The notes under the pieces were generated by a model that worked only from the letters and a program-made list of their open reading frames with translations, searched no databases and was not told the DNA's origin. A stretch of 19,357 bases of DNA from contig CAAFZS010000047.1 in the NCBI GenBank assembly GCA_900767595.1, positions 1-19,357 on the forward strand, in the 5' to 3' direction. The DNA is from Bacteroidales bacterium. Its GTDB lineage: Bacteria > Bacteroidota > Bacteroidia > Bacteroidales > Paludibacteraceae. Numbering within the stretch: position 1 is the first letter of the stretch; every line of letters begins with the position of its first letter. This document shows, one piece after another, positions 1 through 6,218 of the stretch. The position numbers and the translations under genes are program-made.

Positions 1-64
1 CAAGCCTACGCAGGGCCTATTATGCTACGTTAGTGCTACGTTAACCGAAACGCTTGCGTCATTG

Positions 65-168
65 TTTTGGGTGGCGATGGTGGCGATACTTTTCAAAACT
101 CTATACACACATACGCGCGGGTGGGGTTTATAAAACCATCGCCACCCTCGCCACCTCGCCACCCAAAA
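65..168. repeat. Inverted repeat built from GGTGGCGA units
   Basis: The left arm (65-87) begins TTTTGGGTGGCGA and continues with a second GGTGGCGA-type unit. The right arm (138-168) is its reverse complement, with one extra unit. About 50 nt separate the arms. The difference of one unit suggests slippage or unequal exchange of an 8-bp repeat. Function unknown. Confidence 0.75.
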
Positions 169-191
169 TATTCATCACAACCCTAAGGAAT

Positions 192-210
192 ATTCGGGAA
201 ATTCCCGAAT
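192..210. promoter_or_regulatory. Palindrome ATTCGGGAA-A-TTCCCGAAT
   Basis: A perfect 9-bp inverted repeat around a single central base. The shape suits a dimeric DNA-binding protein or a very tight hairpin. No gene starts immediately beside it in the window, so its role is unknown. Confidence 0.4.
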
Positions 211-350
211 TTCTCAACTTCCCTCACATGTCCTCACATATCCTCAGGCAGTTACAAGACTGTAAATAAGTGGATTAGGTTTTTAATCCGAATTTTCACG
301 GACAGGATTGGTTTGTTCGCCAAACCGCCAATTCCGCCAAGGGCATTTTC

Positions 351-380
351 AAAAAACACCAAACGCCCCCGAAGGAGCGT
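351..380 (-). terminator. Rho-independent terminator of the phosphoethanolamine transferase-like gene
   Basis: Read on the minus strand, ACGCTCC pairs with GGGGCGT around a TTCG tetraloop (363-380), with one G-T wobble. The hairpin begins 2 nt after the stop codon of the 383-2011 gene. Six T residues follow at 356-351 after a short GT-rich spacer. The C(UUCG)G loop is a classic stable terminator loop. Confidence 0.75.
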
Positions 381-382
381 CT

Positions 383-2011
383 TTACTCTACTTCAATATA
401 ATTGATTCCATCCGGAACGAGGATGTAGCGCGTGTGGTCTTGAAGGCTATCTCCAAAGATACTCCACTCGGGTTTGGTATATTGAGGTGCGATACTAATA
501 TCTGCCATATCACAAACACTATAAAATACATTATCCGCATTGATGGGACGTTGTGTATATCTTTTAAGATTCATAACCTTGTTAGGGTATATCTCTGAAT
601 AGGTATTGGAATGCCACGCAATGAGCGGAACATGATACTCAACTTTATTAGGATTACAGTTGCCTCCATGTCCGTATTTACCGCCATCTAGAGTATCTTC
701 TGAAAGTATTTCACCATGATCAGAAACAAATACGAAACCAGAAATGGTATGCTGTTTATCTATACTTCGGATTATTTCGGATAAGATATAATCTGCGTAC
801 AACATCGTATTATCATAAGCATTCAAATAAGCCTGGAAACTTTTGTCTTCAGGGTTGTCATTGATATTGGGCTTATAAATATCGAAAGCAGGCTCATAAT
901 TATAATAGAAGCTATGATTCCCTAAGAACTGAACAATGAAAAAGGTCTTAGGATAGATTGAAGACAACGAATCAATCAATCTTGGAATATCCTTATCTCC
1001 CTCTACACAAAATAAACTATCCACCCCATCGGTTAGATATTTTTCGTAGGTCAGTAAGTTTTTACAAACGATACAATATGTCTTAAAACCTACTTCTTGG
1101 AATGGTTTAAACACACTCTTTTCTTTATAGTTTAAAGCATAATCTTGTGGCGTCGCCCGAGTTAATATTTGAGGAACGGAATACATCGTTAAGCACGATG
1201 AAGAATAATAGTTGTCATACAATATAACATTATCCAAGGCCTCTAGACGAGGTGTTGTAGAGCGGTTATAGCATCCATTTAGAGATAGGTTATGATAACG
1301 CATAGATTCGCCTATACCAAGCACATAAATCTCTTTTTGAGAAATCTCCGGTTTTGTAGCACCAAAGTTACAATATTGTGCATGGGCAATAGCTTTCTTA
1401 ATTCGTTGTCCCTTAACCACATTGTGGATTTGGTAAAACATATTAAAGGGAGGTCTATCCCAAATACGATTTTCCACGTAATACCGCAAGGTTAATGTGT
1501 TGTTACTGAAAATCACTTGCTTATATCCAACAAAACCTACAATTAAGAATAACGATGTGCCACAAACTGCTAAACTAAACTTGCGATTGAAATCAAAGCA
1601 AGATAGTAGAAACACAAGGAGTCCATAAGTTCCAATCACAGGGATAAAGTACCATAATATTTGTACTGCGTTTTTAGCAAAACTAGCAGATTCTTCAGCC
1701 GTAGTGGTTAATGTTGCCAAGATATTGCCTGCTATAATAAATTGTCCAAAGGAGACAACCATTATTATCTCTGCAAAAGTAAAAATAGATAAGATAGCTA
1801 AAATCACATATGTTATCCATCTCGGTTTACAACATAGAATAAGGGCTGCAATTGGTAACGCAAATAGGATACTGGTGCATAAATATGACCAATCATGAGT
1901 GTCGCATACCTGAAGAACAATAGGTGCAATCAATATAAACAAACAACAAGTATATGCAGAAACATATACTAAACTTTGGGAAAGAACAGATTTGATTTTT
2001 TCGTTAGCCAT
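383..2011 (-). CDS. Membrane phosphoethanolamine transferase-like protein (sulfatase/alkaline phosphatase fold)
   Basis: A 542-residue inner-membrane enzyme of the EptA/CptA type, expected to move phosphoethanolamine onto lipid A, core sugar or another envelope glycan. About five hydrophobic segments fill residues 12-165, followed by a periplasmic sulfatase-fold domain. Visible motifs are GESMR with probable metal ligand Glu235, SSCLTMYSVP with probable nucleophile Thr275, GNHSFYYNYEP (His366), DHGE (Asp431, His432) and GHGG (His448). These are hallmarks of phosphoethanolamine transferases. I chose the ATG at 2009-2011 because it gives a typical short charged N-terminus and lies 2 nt beyond an inverted repeat. 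An ATG at 2030-2032 is the alternative. A terminator follows directly. The gene is more A/T-rich than the housekeeping genes to the right, which suggests an accessory gene. The substrate cannot be told from sequence, and another sulfatase-fold transferase is possible. Confidence 0.85.
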   Translation of the reverse strand: MANEKIKSVLSQSLVYVSAYTCCLFILIAPIVLQVCDTHDWSYLCTSILFALPIAALILCCKPRWITYVILAILSIFTFAEIIMVVSFGQFIIAGNILATLTTTAEESASFAKNAVQILWYFIPVIGTYGLLVFLLSCFDFNRKFSLAVCGTSLFLIVGFVGYKQVIFSNNTLTLRYYVENRIWDRPPFNMFYQIHNVVKGQRIKKAIAHAQYCNFGATKPEISQKEIYVLGIGESMRYHNLSLNGCYNRSTTPRLEALDNVILYDNYYSSSCLTMYSVPQILTRATPQDYALNYKEKSVFKPFQEVGFKTYCIVCKNLLTYEKYLTDGVDSLFCVEGDKDIPRLIDSLSSIYPKTFFIVQFLGNHSFYYNYEPAFDIYKPNINDNPEDKSFQAYLNAYDNTMLYADYILSEIIRSIDKQHTISGFVFVSDHGEILSEDTLDGGKYGHGGNCNPNKVEYHVPLIAWHSNTYSEIYPNKVMNLKRYTQRPINADNVFYSVCDMADISIAPQYTKPEWSIFGDSLQDHTRYILVPDGINYIEVE

Positions 2012-2013
2012 AA

Positions 2014-2041
2014 TTGATAGTGTTTTGTGCATCACTATCAA
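2014..2041. promoter_or_regulatory. Inverted repeat TTGATAGTG-N10-CACTATCAA before the transferase gene
   Basis: Perfect 9-bp arms at 2014-2022 and 2033-2041. It ends 2 nt upstream of the preferred ATG, so it could be an operator or a leader hairpin that controls translation. No matching Bacteroidota promoter box is clear beside it. Confidence 0.5.
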
Positions 2042-2073
2042 ATCGACCAAATAAAAAGTGTGAACTCCTTATC

Positions 2074-2229
2074 CGTTCGCCAAGGTATGTAGGAAAACCC
2101 GAATCCCGAGATAAGTTGCTCACACAAGGTGAGCATATACTATCATCGTCGGGATTGGGGCATATATACACATGCCCAAGCCTAATTATTTCTAGGTTCT
2201 TATGAAACTTCCTACATTTCTGGCGAACG
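2074..2229. other. Multi-helix, cloverleaf-like foldable element
   Basis: CGTTCGCCA (2074-2082) pairs with TGGCGAACG (2221-2229), and ATGTAGGAA (2087-2095) pairs with TTCCTACAT (2209-2217). Together they form a closing stem of about 20 bp with one internal loop. Inside it, 2102-2109 pairs with 2149-2156, plus 3 bp past a mismatch, and encloses hairpin TGCTCAC/GTGAGCA (2117-2135). GGGCAT/ATGCCC (2158-2177) and CCTA/TAGG (2181-2196) form further hairpins. The first of these shares G residues 2158-2160 with the neighbouring stem, so two folds compete. It may be a structured RNA, a small non-coding mobile element or a folded recombination site. No known family is recognised. Confidence 0.55.
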
Positions 2230-2280
2230 CGAAATAATAGCTAATGCTTAATTAATATGTCCTCACTGTTTTACATCTCG

Positions 2281-2311
2281 TGAGCGATGGGCAATTCACG
2301 TCTGCCGGACG
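2281..2311. repeat. Direct repeat copy A beside the dinD-like gene
   Basis: About 30 bp nearly identical to 3187-3216: both end ACGTCTGCCGGACG and start TGRGYGAYGGGCA. The end folds as CGTC-TGCCG-GACG. This copy lies 5 nt beyond the dinD-like stop codon. Confidence 0.75.
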
Positions 2312-2315
2312 AGGG

Positions 2316-3161
2316 TTATTTCAATTCTGCAGATTCATCCTCTATGGGGCGGATATAATCACTCGCTTTTTCTGATGTCACGATTGATTTACCTGTTTGG
2401 GCTTCAATCTTCTTACGAGTGTCACCAACAATCTTACCCCCACGCTGCGCTACTTTAGCACTTGCCGCAAAACCTTTAGGATTCTCTGCTCTTGAGATTT
2501 CTGCAGTGGTCGCTTCTGCTAACATATTTAGAGCGAGTTCCATTGTCGTCATATTATCTCGAAGACTCTCTTTTCGTAAGCCTTTCAAGTTTTTGTATTC
2601 TTTAGTAGTAAGTCCGCTCCACCCTTTAGTGATAATATCTGTTAAAGTGGCATATTGTGGTCCCTCTTGTACACCTGCGCGCTGCCATTCGTCGGTTAGA
2701 TCTTTACGAGCTTTGATAGATTGTACTCGTTGATTAATCCATTTTTCCGAATAACCTAATCTCTTAAAATCAACAATAGCTTGATGGATGCCGCGTTCCG
2801 GGTCTTGCATTTGGTTCAATCGTTCCTGCCCTACTTGGGCGAGCCACTGTTTCACTGGCTCGGCTTTCTTACTTGGAATAGACTGAACAAGGCGCAAAAC
2901 TTGCTCTGTATCAGCCACATCCGTGAGGCGCATCTTACCATCCGGAGCGGGCATTTTCAAAGCGTTACAATTTGTAACGGTTTCATTTCCCTCATTAAGA
3001 AGACGTTTTTTTAAAACTCTCCAATAGGTTTGGGGATTTTCGCTTTCGGTTAACACTTGGACAACATCAACGATAGAAAAGTAGTACTTCTCTTGTTGGT
3101 CGTCCCAAATGATACGCACCTTATGGGCATCAAATGCCTGAACTAATTGTTGTTGACTCAT
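2316..3161 (-). CDS. Bro-N domain protein, DinD / phage antirepressor-like
   Basis: A 281-residue protein of the Bro-N family widespread in Bacteroidota, often named DNA-damage-inducible protein D or phage antirepressor. Residues ~12-110 form the Bro-N domain (YYFSIVDVVQVLTES, then NPQTYWRVLKKRL, LRLTDVADTEQVLRLVQSIP and KAEPVKQWLAQVG as close matches). The rest carries the family's C-terminal blocks LTDEWQRAGVQEGPQYATLT, LTTKEYKNLKGL and the GFAASAKVAQRGG segment. Bro-N domains bind DNA. A role in SOS or phage control is inferred from relatives, not shown here. It has its own promoter (3237-3268) with an overlapping palindrome. A ~30-bp direct repeat flanks the gene on both sides, so it may have arrived as a cassette. 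It is A/T-richer than the neighbouring housekeeping genes. Confidence 0.88.
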   Translation of the reverse strand: MSQQQLVQAFDAHKVRIIWDDQQEKYYFSIVDVVQVLTESENPQTYWRVLKKRLLNEGNETVTNCNALKMPAPDGKMRLTDVADTEQVLRLVQSIPSKKAEPVKQWLAQVGQERLNQMQDPERGIHQAIVDFKRLGYSEKWINQRVQSIKARKDLTDEWQRAGVQEGPQYATLTDIITKGWSGLTTKEYKNLKGLRKESLRDNMTTMELALNMLAEATTAEISRAENPKGFAASAKVAQRGGKIVGDTRKKIEAQTGKSIVTSEKASDYIRPIEDESAELK

Positions 3162-3179
3162 AACTATTTCCCCTATTTT

Positions 3180-3196
3180 CCGTCAGTGGGTGACGG
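3180..3196. repeat. Hairpin CCGTCA-GTGGG-TGACGG in the dinD-like leader
   Basis: A 6-bp perfect stem with a 5-nt loop, 18 nt upstream of the ATG and overlapping direct repeat copy B. On the mRNA it would form just before the start codon and could limit translation. Confidence 0.45.
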
Positions 3197-3216
3197 GCAG
3201 TTACGTCTGCCGGACG
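3187..3216. repeat. Direct repeat copy B beside the dinD-like gene
   Basis: The upstream partner of 2281-2311, in the same orientation and 906 bp away. It includes CGTC-TGCCG-GACG, and GGCAG/CTGCC can pair as an alternative fold. It lies inside the 5' leader of the dinD-like mRNA. Confidence 0.75.
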
Positions 3217-3218
3217 TG

Positions 3219-3268
3219 TTTTGCAGTTTTGCGCTGCAAAAGTACAAAAAATAATTGATATATGCAAA
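3219..3268 (-). promoter_or_regulatory. Promoter and probable operator of the dinD-like gene
   Basis: On the minus strand, -33 box TTTG (3268-3265), 20-nt spacer, then -7 box TACTTTTG (3244-3237), an exact fit to the Bacteroidota sigma-ABfr consensus. A palindrome TTTTGCAG-N7-CTGCAAAA (3219-3241) covers the -7 box and the start point. That is the position expected for a repressor site, perhaps autoregulatory or damage-responsive. Confidence 0.75.
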
Positions 3269-3273
3269 TATTT

Positions 3274-4005
3274 CTACCTTTTTTCAATCCTTGCGGAGCA
3301 GAGGGTGGTGCCGGCAGCATCTTTTTGCTGATAAGTGACATCGTCTGAGGTCTGCTCCACAAGCGTGAAAAGCGTGTCCCCCAAATAAATCTCCTTGGTA
3401 TAACGTATGTCAAACCGAAAACCCTCACTCAACCACTCCGGCTTATAGGCATTGAGCATCAACTCCGTATATTTGCAAGAGTTGCAGTGGTTGTTGTAAT
3501 CCACATCTCCGTACTCAATCCGATGAGGATGATTTAGTTCCGAGTTAATAGACAACATCCTCTTGGCTCGCTCCATCTCCAACGGAATCGACTCCTCAAC
3601 GCCTTGGAACGGGGCCTCATTAAAGACATTCACTATCTCCCGCTTGGTGAGGTCGAGGACAGCCCAAACGGTCTTGGCTCGGCCAATGAGAGACCCATCC
3701 AAGCCTTCCCTCAAAGGGAAGGATGTGTATATCTTATAGTTGCGGACGGAGAGCATGTGCTGGTTCTGTTCGACCCAGGTCTCCACCGTTAACTCGTCAC
3801 CCGCCTTGGGCATATAATCCATCTCCAGACTCATATTCGTGATGATCCACGTCAGTCCCTTCGGATAAAGGTACTGAATACCGAACCCGCCTTCATCAGC
3901 AGCTAAACCTGCTATCGAAAGGAGGTGATTCTGCAAGGCGTGTAAGCGTAAGCGACGCTCCGCGTCAATCTCTTGATATTGAACTTGGAATGAATACTTA
4001 TTCAT
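3274..4005 (-). CDS. Acyl-ACP thioesterase (double hot-dog fold)
   Basis: A 243-residue cytoplasmic enzyme of the plant FatA/FatB-related family. It releases free fatty acids from acyl carrier protein. The N-terminal hot-dog domain opens with the SFQVQYQEIDAERRLRLHAL block and includes GLTWIITNMSLEMD and the GRAKTVWAVLDLTKREI block. The C-terminal domain carries DVDYNNHCNSCKY at 167-179, where Asp169, Asn171 and His173 match the family's catalytic residues. It follows the S9 peptidase by 34 bp and is the last gene of the long minus-strand run. Residues ~95-101 (SFPLREG) are encoded by a perfect hairpin, CCTTCCCT-CAA-AGGGAAGG, which looks like an intergenic repeat taken into the frame at a loop. 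The leader before the ATG is a C-rich repeat (CCCTACCCC type). Chain-length preference cannot be judged. Confidence 0.9.
   Translation of the reverse strand: MNKYSFQVQYQEIDAERRLRLHALQNHLLSIAGLAADEGGFGIQYLYPKGLTWIITNMSLEMDYMPKAGDELTVETWVEQNQHMLSVRNYKIYTSFPLREGLDGSLIGRAKTVWAVLDLTKREIVNVFNEAPFQGVEESIPLEMERAKRMLSINSELNHPHRIEYGDVDYNNHCNSCKYTELMLNAYKPEWLSEGFRFDIRYTKEIYLGDTLFTLVEQTSDDVTYQQKDAAGTTLCSARIEKR
3704..3722. repeat. Perfect 8-bp hairpin with triloop inside the thioesterase gene
   Basis: CCTTCCCT (3704-3711), loop CAA, AGGGAAGG (3715-3722). It reads in frame as SFPLREG, just before the conserved GRAKTVWAV block. Confidence 0.7.
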
Positions 4006-4039
4006 GGGAGTAGGGGTGTAGAGGAGTAGAGGGGTAGGG
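4006..4039 (+). repeat. G-rich spacer between peptidase and thioesterase genes
   Basis: The whole 34-bp gap is G-rich on the plus strand with four tracts of three or more G (4006-4008, 4013-4016, 4031-4034, 4037-4039). It shares GTAGAGGGGTAGGG with the tract inside mtaB at 8345-8375. A quadruplex is possible but has one long loop. Confidence 0.6.
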
Positions 4040-6214
4040 TTATTTTAGCCAGCGGTCAAGCCATTGGTAGAACGTGCGTTGCCAAAGGATACCATTCTGC
4101 GGTTTGAGAACCCAGTGGTTCTCCTCCGGGAAGATAAGCAGCTGCGACGGGATACCTCTTAACTGCGCTGCTGTATAGGCTGCCATCGCTTGGTTGGCAA
4201 GGATACGATAGTCTTTCTCTCCGTGGATGCAGAGGATAGGCGTATCCCACTGATCGACAAACCGATGGGGCGACTGCTCGTAGGAACGTTGCGCCACTTT
4301 ATTGTTCTTATCCCAATAGGAACCGCCAATGTCCCAATTCTCGAACCACATCTCCTCGGTCTCCAGATACTGCATCTCCTCATTGAAGATACCGTCGTGC
4401 GCGATGAACGCTTTGAAACGTTGGTTATGGTGACCGGCGATCCAATAAACACTATATCCGCCAAAGGACGCCCCCACACAGCCTAAATGCTCTTTATCCA
4501 CTGCCGGTATATTCGCTACCGCCTCGTCAATAGCCGAGAAATAGTCTTTCATACACTGACCCGGATAATCGCCGCTAATGGCTTCGTTCCATTGCAAACC
4601 GAAGCCCGGCAAACCGCGCCTGTTCGGTGCAACAACGATATAATCGTTCGCTGCCATCATCATAAAGTTCCAACGATAGGACCAGAACTGACTCACGGGC
4701 GACTGCGGACCTCCCTCACAATAGAGCAGGGTAGGATACTTCTTGCTCGGATCAAAATGCGGGGGATAGATAATCCACGTGAGCATCTGCTTGCCATCCG
4801 TCGTCTTCTGCCAACGAGGCACTACATTACCCATCGTCACTTGATCGTAGATGTTCTTATTTTCGAAGGTTAACTGCGTTAACCGACCGGCTTCGCCTGA
4901 AAGACCGCTATCGCTGTAGGACCGCTGCGCTGTAGGACCGTCCTTCGGACTGAAAGATACCTTATAGATTTCATTAGCTTCGCACATCGAGTGGCGCAGG
5001 CAGTAGTATTCGTCGCCATTGGCACTCCAGTCGGCCGGAGTAGCCACCGGTTCGAAGTCGTATTGTCCTTCGGTCAGGCAACGGCGGTTGCCTTGCAGGT
5101 CGGTCTCGTAGAGCATCGTCGTTCCGTGCCAAACGGCATTGAAGACGAGATGCCCGTTATCGCGCCAGTAGTAACTATCCACATTGGTGTCCAATCCTTT
5201 AGAGACGAACGATATATCGTTCGTCTTCAAGTCCTTGACCATCAGTCGGTTCTCGTCTGCCTCGTACCCGTCGCGCTCCATCGACTGCCAAGCCAGTTTA
5301 GTGCCGTCCGGTGAGAAAGCCGGATTGGTGTCGTAGCCGCCATTGGGAGCAGTCACATTAACGCACGCGCGTGTGCGGATATTAAATAGGTATATGTCCG
5401 AATTGGTGGAAAGGGCATATTCCTTACCGGTTTTCTTACGGCAGGTATAAGCAATCGTTTCGTTATCCGGACTCCACGCCAACTGCTCGATACCGCCAAA
5501 CGGACGCATCGGGCATTCAAACAGCGTTCCTTCCAAGATATTCACCGGTTTGCTGACCTTGACGGAACGAAGCGTCATCTCCCCTTTGTACTTGAGGCTT
5601 ACCTCATAAACAAACGGTTGCGGAATCTCGTCCACCCATTCGTCCCAATGCTTGAACATTAAGTCATTGGCTATGTGCGCATTGGCTTTGGGAAGGTCAG
5701 GATATTGGTCTGCAATCGTAGGGTGATTCTTGACGGTCTGAATAGCAATGAGACGGTCGCGCATCGGGGAAAAGAGAAAACCTTCAATATCTTTCTCTAA
5801 TCCTTTGACTTCTATGTCTTTCTTGTTTTGCCTTAGGTAAAGCTTGCCTGCCTTGATATATGCCAGCACACCGCTGTTGCCGAACCAAGCGGGATCGGAA
5901 CCCACAAACTCATCAATGGTCTGTAGTCCGTTCCCATCCTCCGTACAGATACGAATCCACGTAGTGGAGCGGTTCTCAGGTACACTGTAATAACTGACGG
6001 TATAGGCCATCCATCCCGTTTCAATATCGAGCGTGACAGCACCAATACGCCCCATTGCCCAGAGGGCTTCCGCTGTGAAGCGGTCGCTCTCAAGGGTGAT
6101 AGAGGGTTTGGTGATGGGGTTGGCCCCCTCCGTCTCCCCCGTGGAGGGGGAGTGTTTTGTACAAGCAAAACTCATAGAGGCAATCGTTGCCATAAGGAAA
6201 ACTCTGAATTTCAT
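4040..6214 (-). CDS. S9 family serine peptidase (prolyl oligopeptidase / DPP-like), exported
   Basis: A 724-residue peptidase with an N-terminal signal sequence ending near Cys18. The SFAC sequence is only a weak lipobox, so lipoprotein or periplasmic fates are both possible. A beta-propeller of WD/PD40-like repeats follows (for example LAWSPDNETIAY, PAFSPDGTKLAWQS), then an alpha/beta-hydrolase domain. The likely triad is Ser583 (GASFGGYS), Asp668 (HGEKDY) and His700 (ENHW). Such enzymes release dipeptides or trim oligopeptides in the periplasm, feeding peptide uptake. The ATG lies only 4 nt after the groEL stop, so the two are very likely co-transcribed. Residues ~422-444, between propeller and hydrolase, are encoded by a hairpin-array repeat (4889-4950). 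A second hairpin (6134-6152) codes for residues just after the signal peptide. Both look like inserted repeats in loops. Confidence 0.92.
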   Translation of the reverse strand: MKFRVFLMATIASMSFACTKHSPSTGETEGANPITKPSITLESDRFTAEALWAMGRIGAVTLDIETGWMAYTVSYYSVPENRSTTWIRICTEDGNGLQTIDEFVGSDPAWFGNSGVLAYIKAGKLYLRQNKKDIEVKGLEKDIEGFLFSPMRDRLIAIQTVKNHPTIADQYPDLPKANAHIANDLMFKHWDEWVDEIPQPFVYEVSLKYKGEMTLRSVKVSKPVNILEGTLFECPMRPFGGIEQLAWSPDNETIAYTCRKKTGKEYALSTNSDIYLFNIRTRACVNVTAPNGGYDTNPAFSPDGTKLAWQSMERDGYEADENRLMVKDLKTNDISFVSKGLDTNVDSYYWRDNGHLVFNAVWHGTTMLYETDLQGNRRCLTEGQYDFEPVATPADWSANGDEYYCLRHSMCEANEIYKVSFSPKDGPTAQRSYSDSGLSGEAGRLTQLTFENKNIYDQVTMGNVVPRWQKTTDGKQMLTWIIYPPHFDPSKKYPTLLYCEGGPQSPVSQFWSYRWNFMMMAANDYIVVAPNRRGLPGFGLQWNEAISGDYPGQCMKDYFSAIDEAVANIPAVDKEHLGCVGASFGGYSVYWIAGHHNQRFKAFIAHDGIFNEEMQYLETEEMWFENWDIGGSYWDKNNKVAQRSYEQSPHRFVDQWDTPILCIHGEKDYRILANQAMAAYTAAQLRGIPSQLLIFPEENHWVLKPQNGILWQRTFYQWLDRWLK
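4885..4956 (-). repeat. Triloop-hairpin array inside the S9 peptidase gene
   Basis: On the plus strand four small hairpins, GGC-TTC-GCC (4889-4897), GC-TATC-GC (4907-4914), GC-TGC-GC (4924-4930) and GTCC-TTC-GGAC (4940-4950), are separated by 9-bp linkers TGAAAGACC or TGTAGGACC. These are the two linkers of the arrays at 15629-15799. The frame stays open and codes for a Ser/Gly-rich loop. Confidence 0.8.
6134..6152. repeat. Hairpin CTCCCCC-GTGGA-GGGGGAG after the signal peptide
   Basis: A perfect 7-bp G/C stem with a 5-nt loop, coding for residues just after Cys18 of the S9 peptidase (SPSTGET). Confidence 0.55.
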
Positions 6215-6218
6215 AATT

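Larger units (their letters stand above)
1..382. other. Gene-free left edge with repeats
   Basis: I see no credible gene here. The open frame at 54-269 is Trp/Arg-rich at its start because it reads through GGTGGCGA repeats, and it resembles no family I know. The stretch holds a direct repeat GCTACGTTA (24-32 and 35-43), a large imperfect inverted repeat (65-168), a 9-bp palindrome (192-210), a short hairpin GGATTA/TAATCC (272-277 and 284-289), three spaced GCCAA motifs near 319-340 and a minus-strand terminator (351-380). It may be the edge of a mobile or integrated element, but nothing in the window proves that. Confidence 0.6.

Noticed and set aside
54..269. Small plus-strand gene of 71 residues
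   Set aside because: It mainly reads through GGTGGCGA and CCTCACAT-type repeats, has no promoter and resembles no family.
2074..2229. Integron attC site or tRNA
   Set aside because: The ends lack the RYYYAAC/GTTRRRY core sites of attC, no integron integrase is present, and neither a T-loop nor an acceptor-like end of a tRNA is seen.
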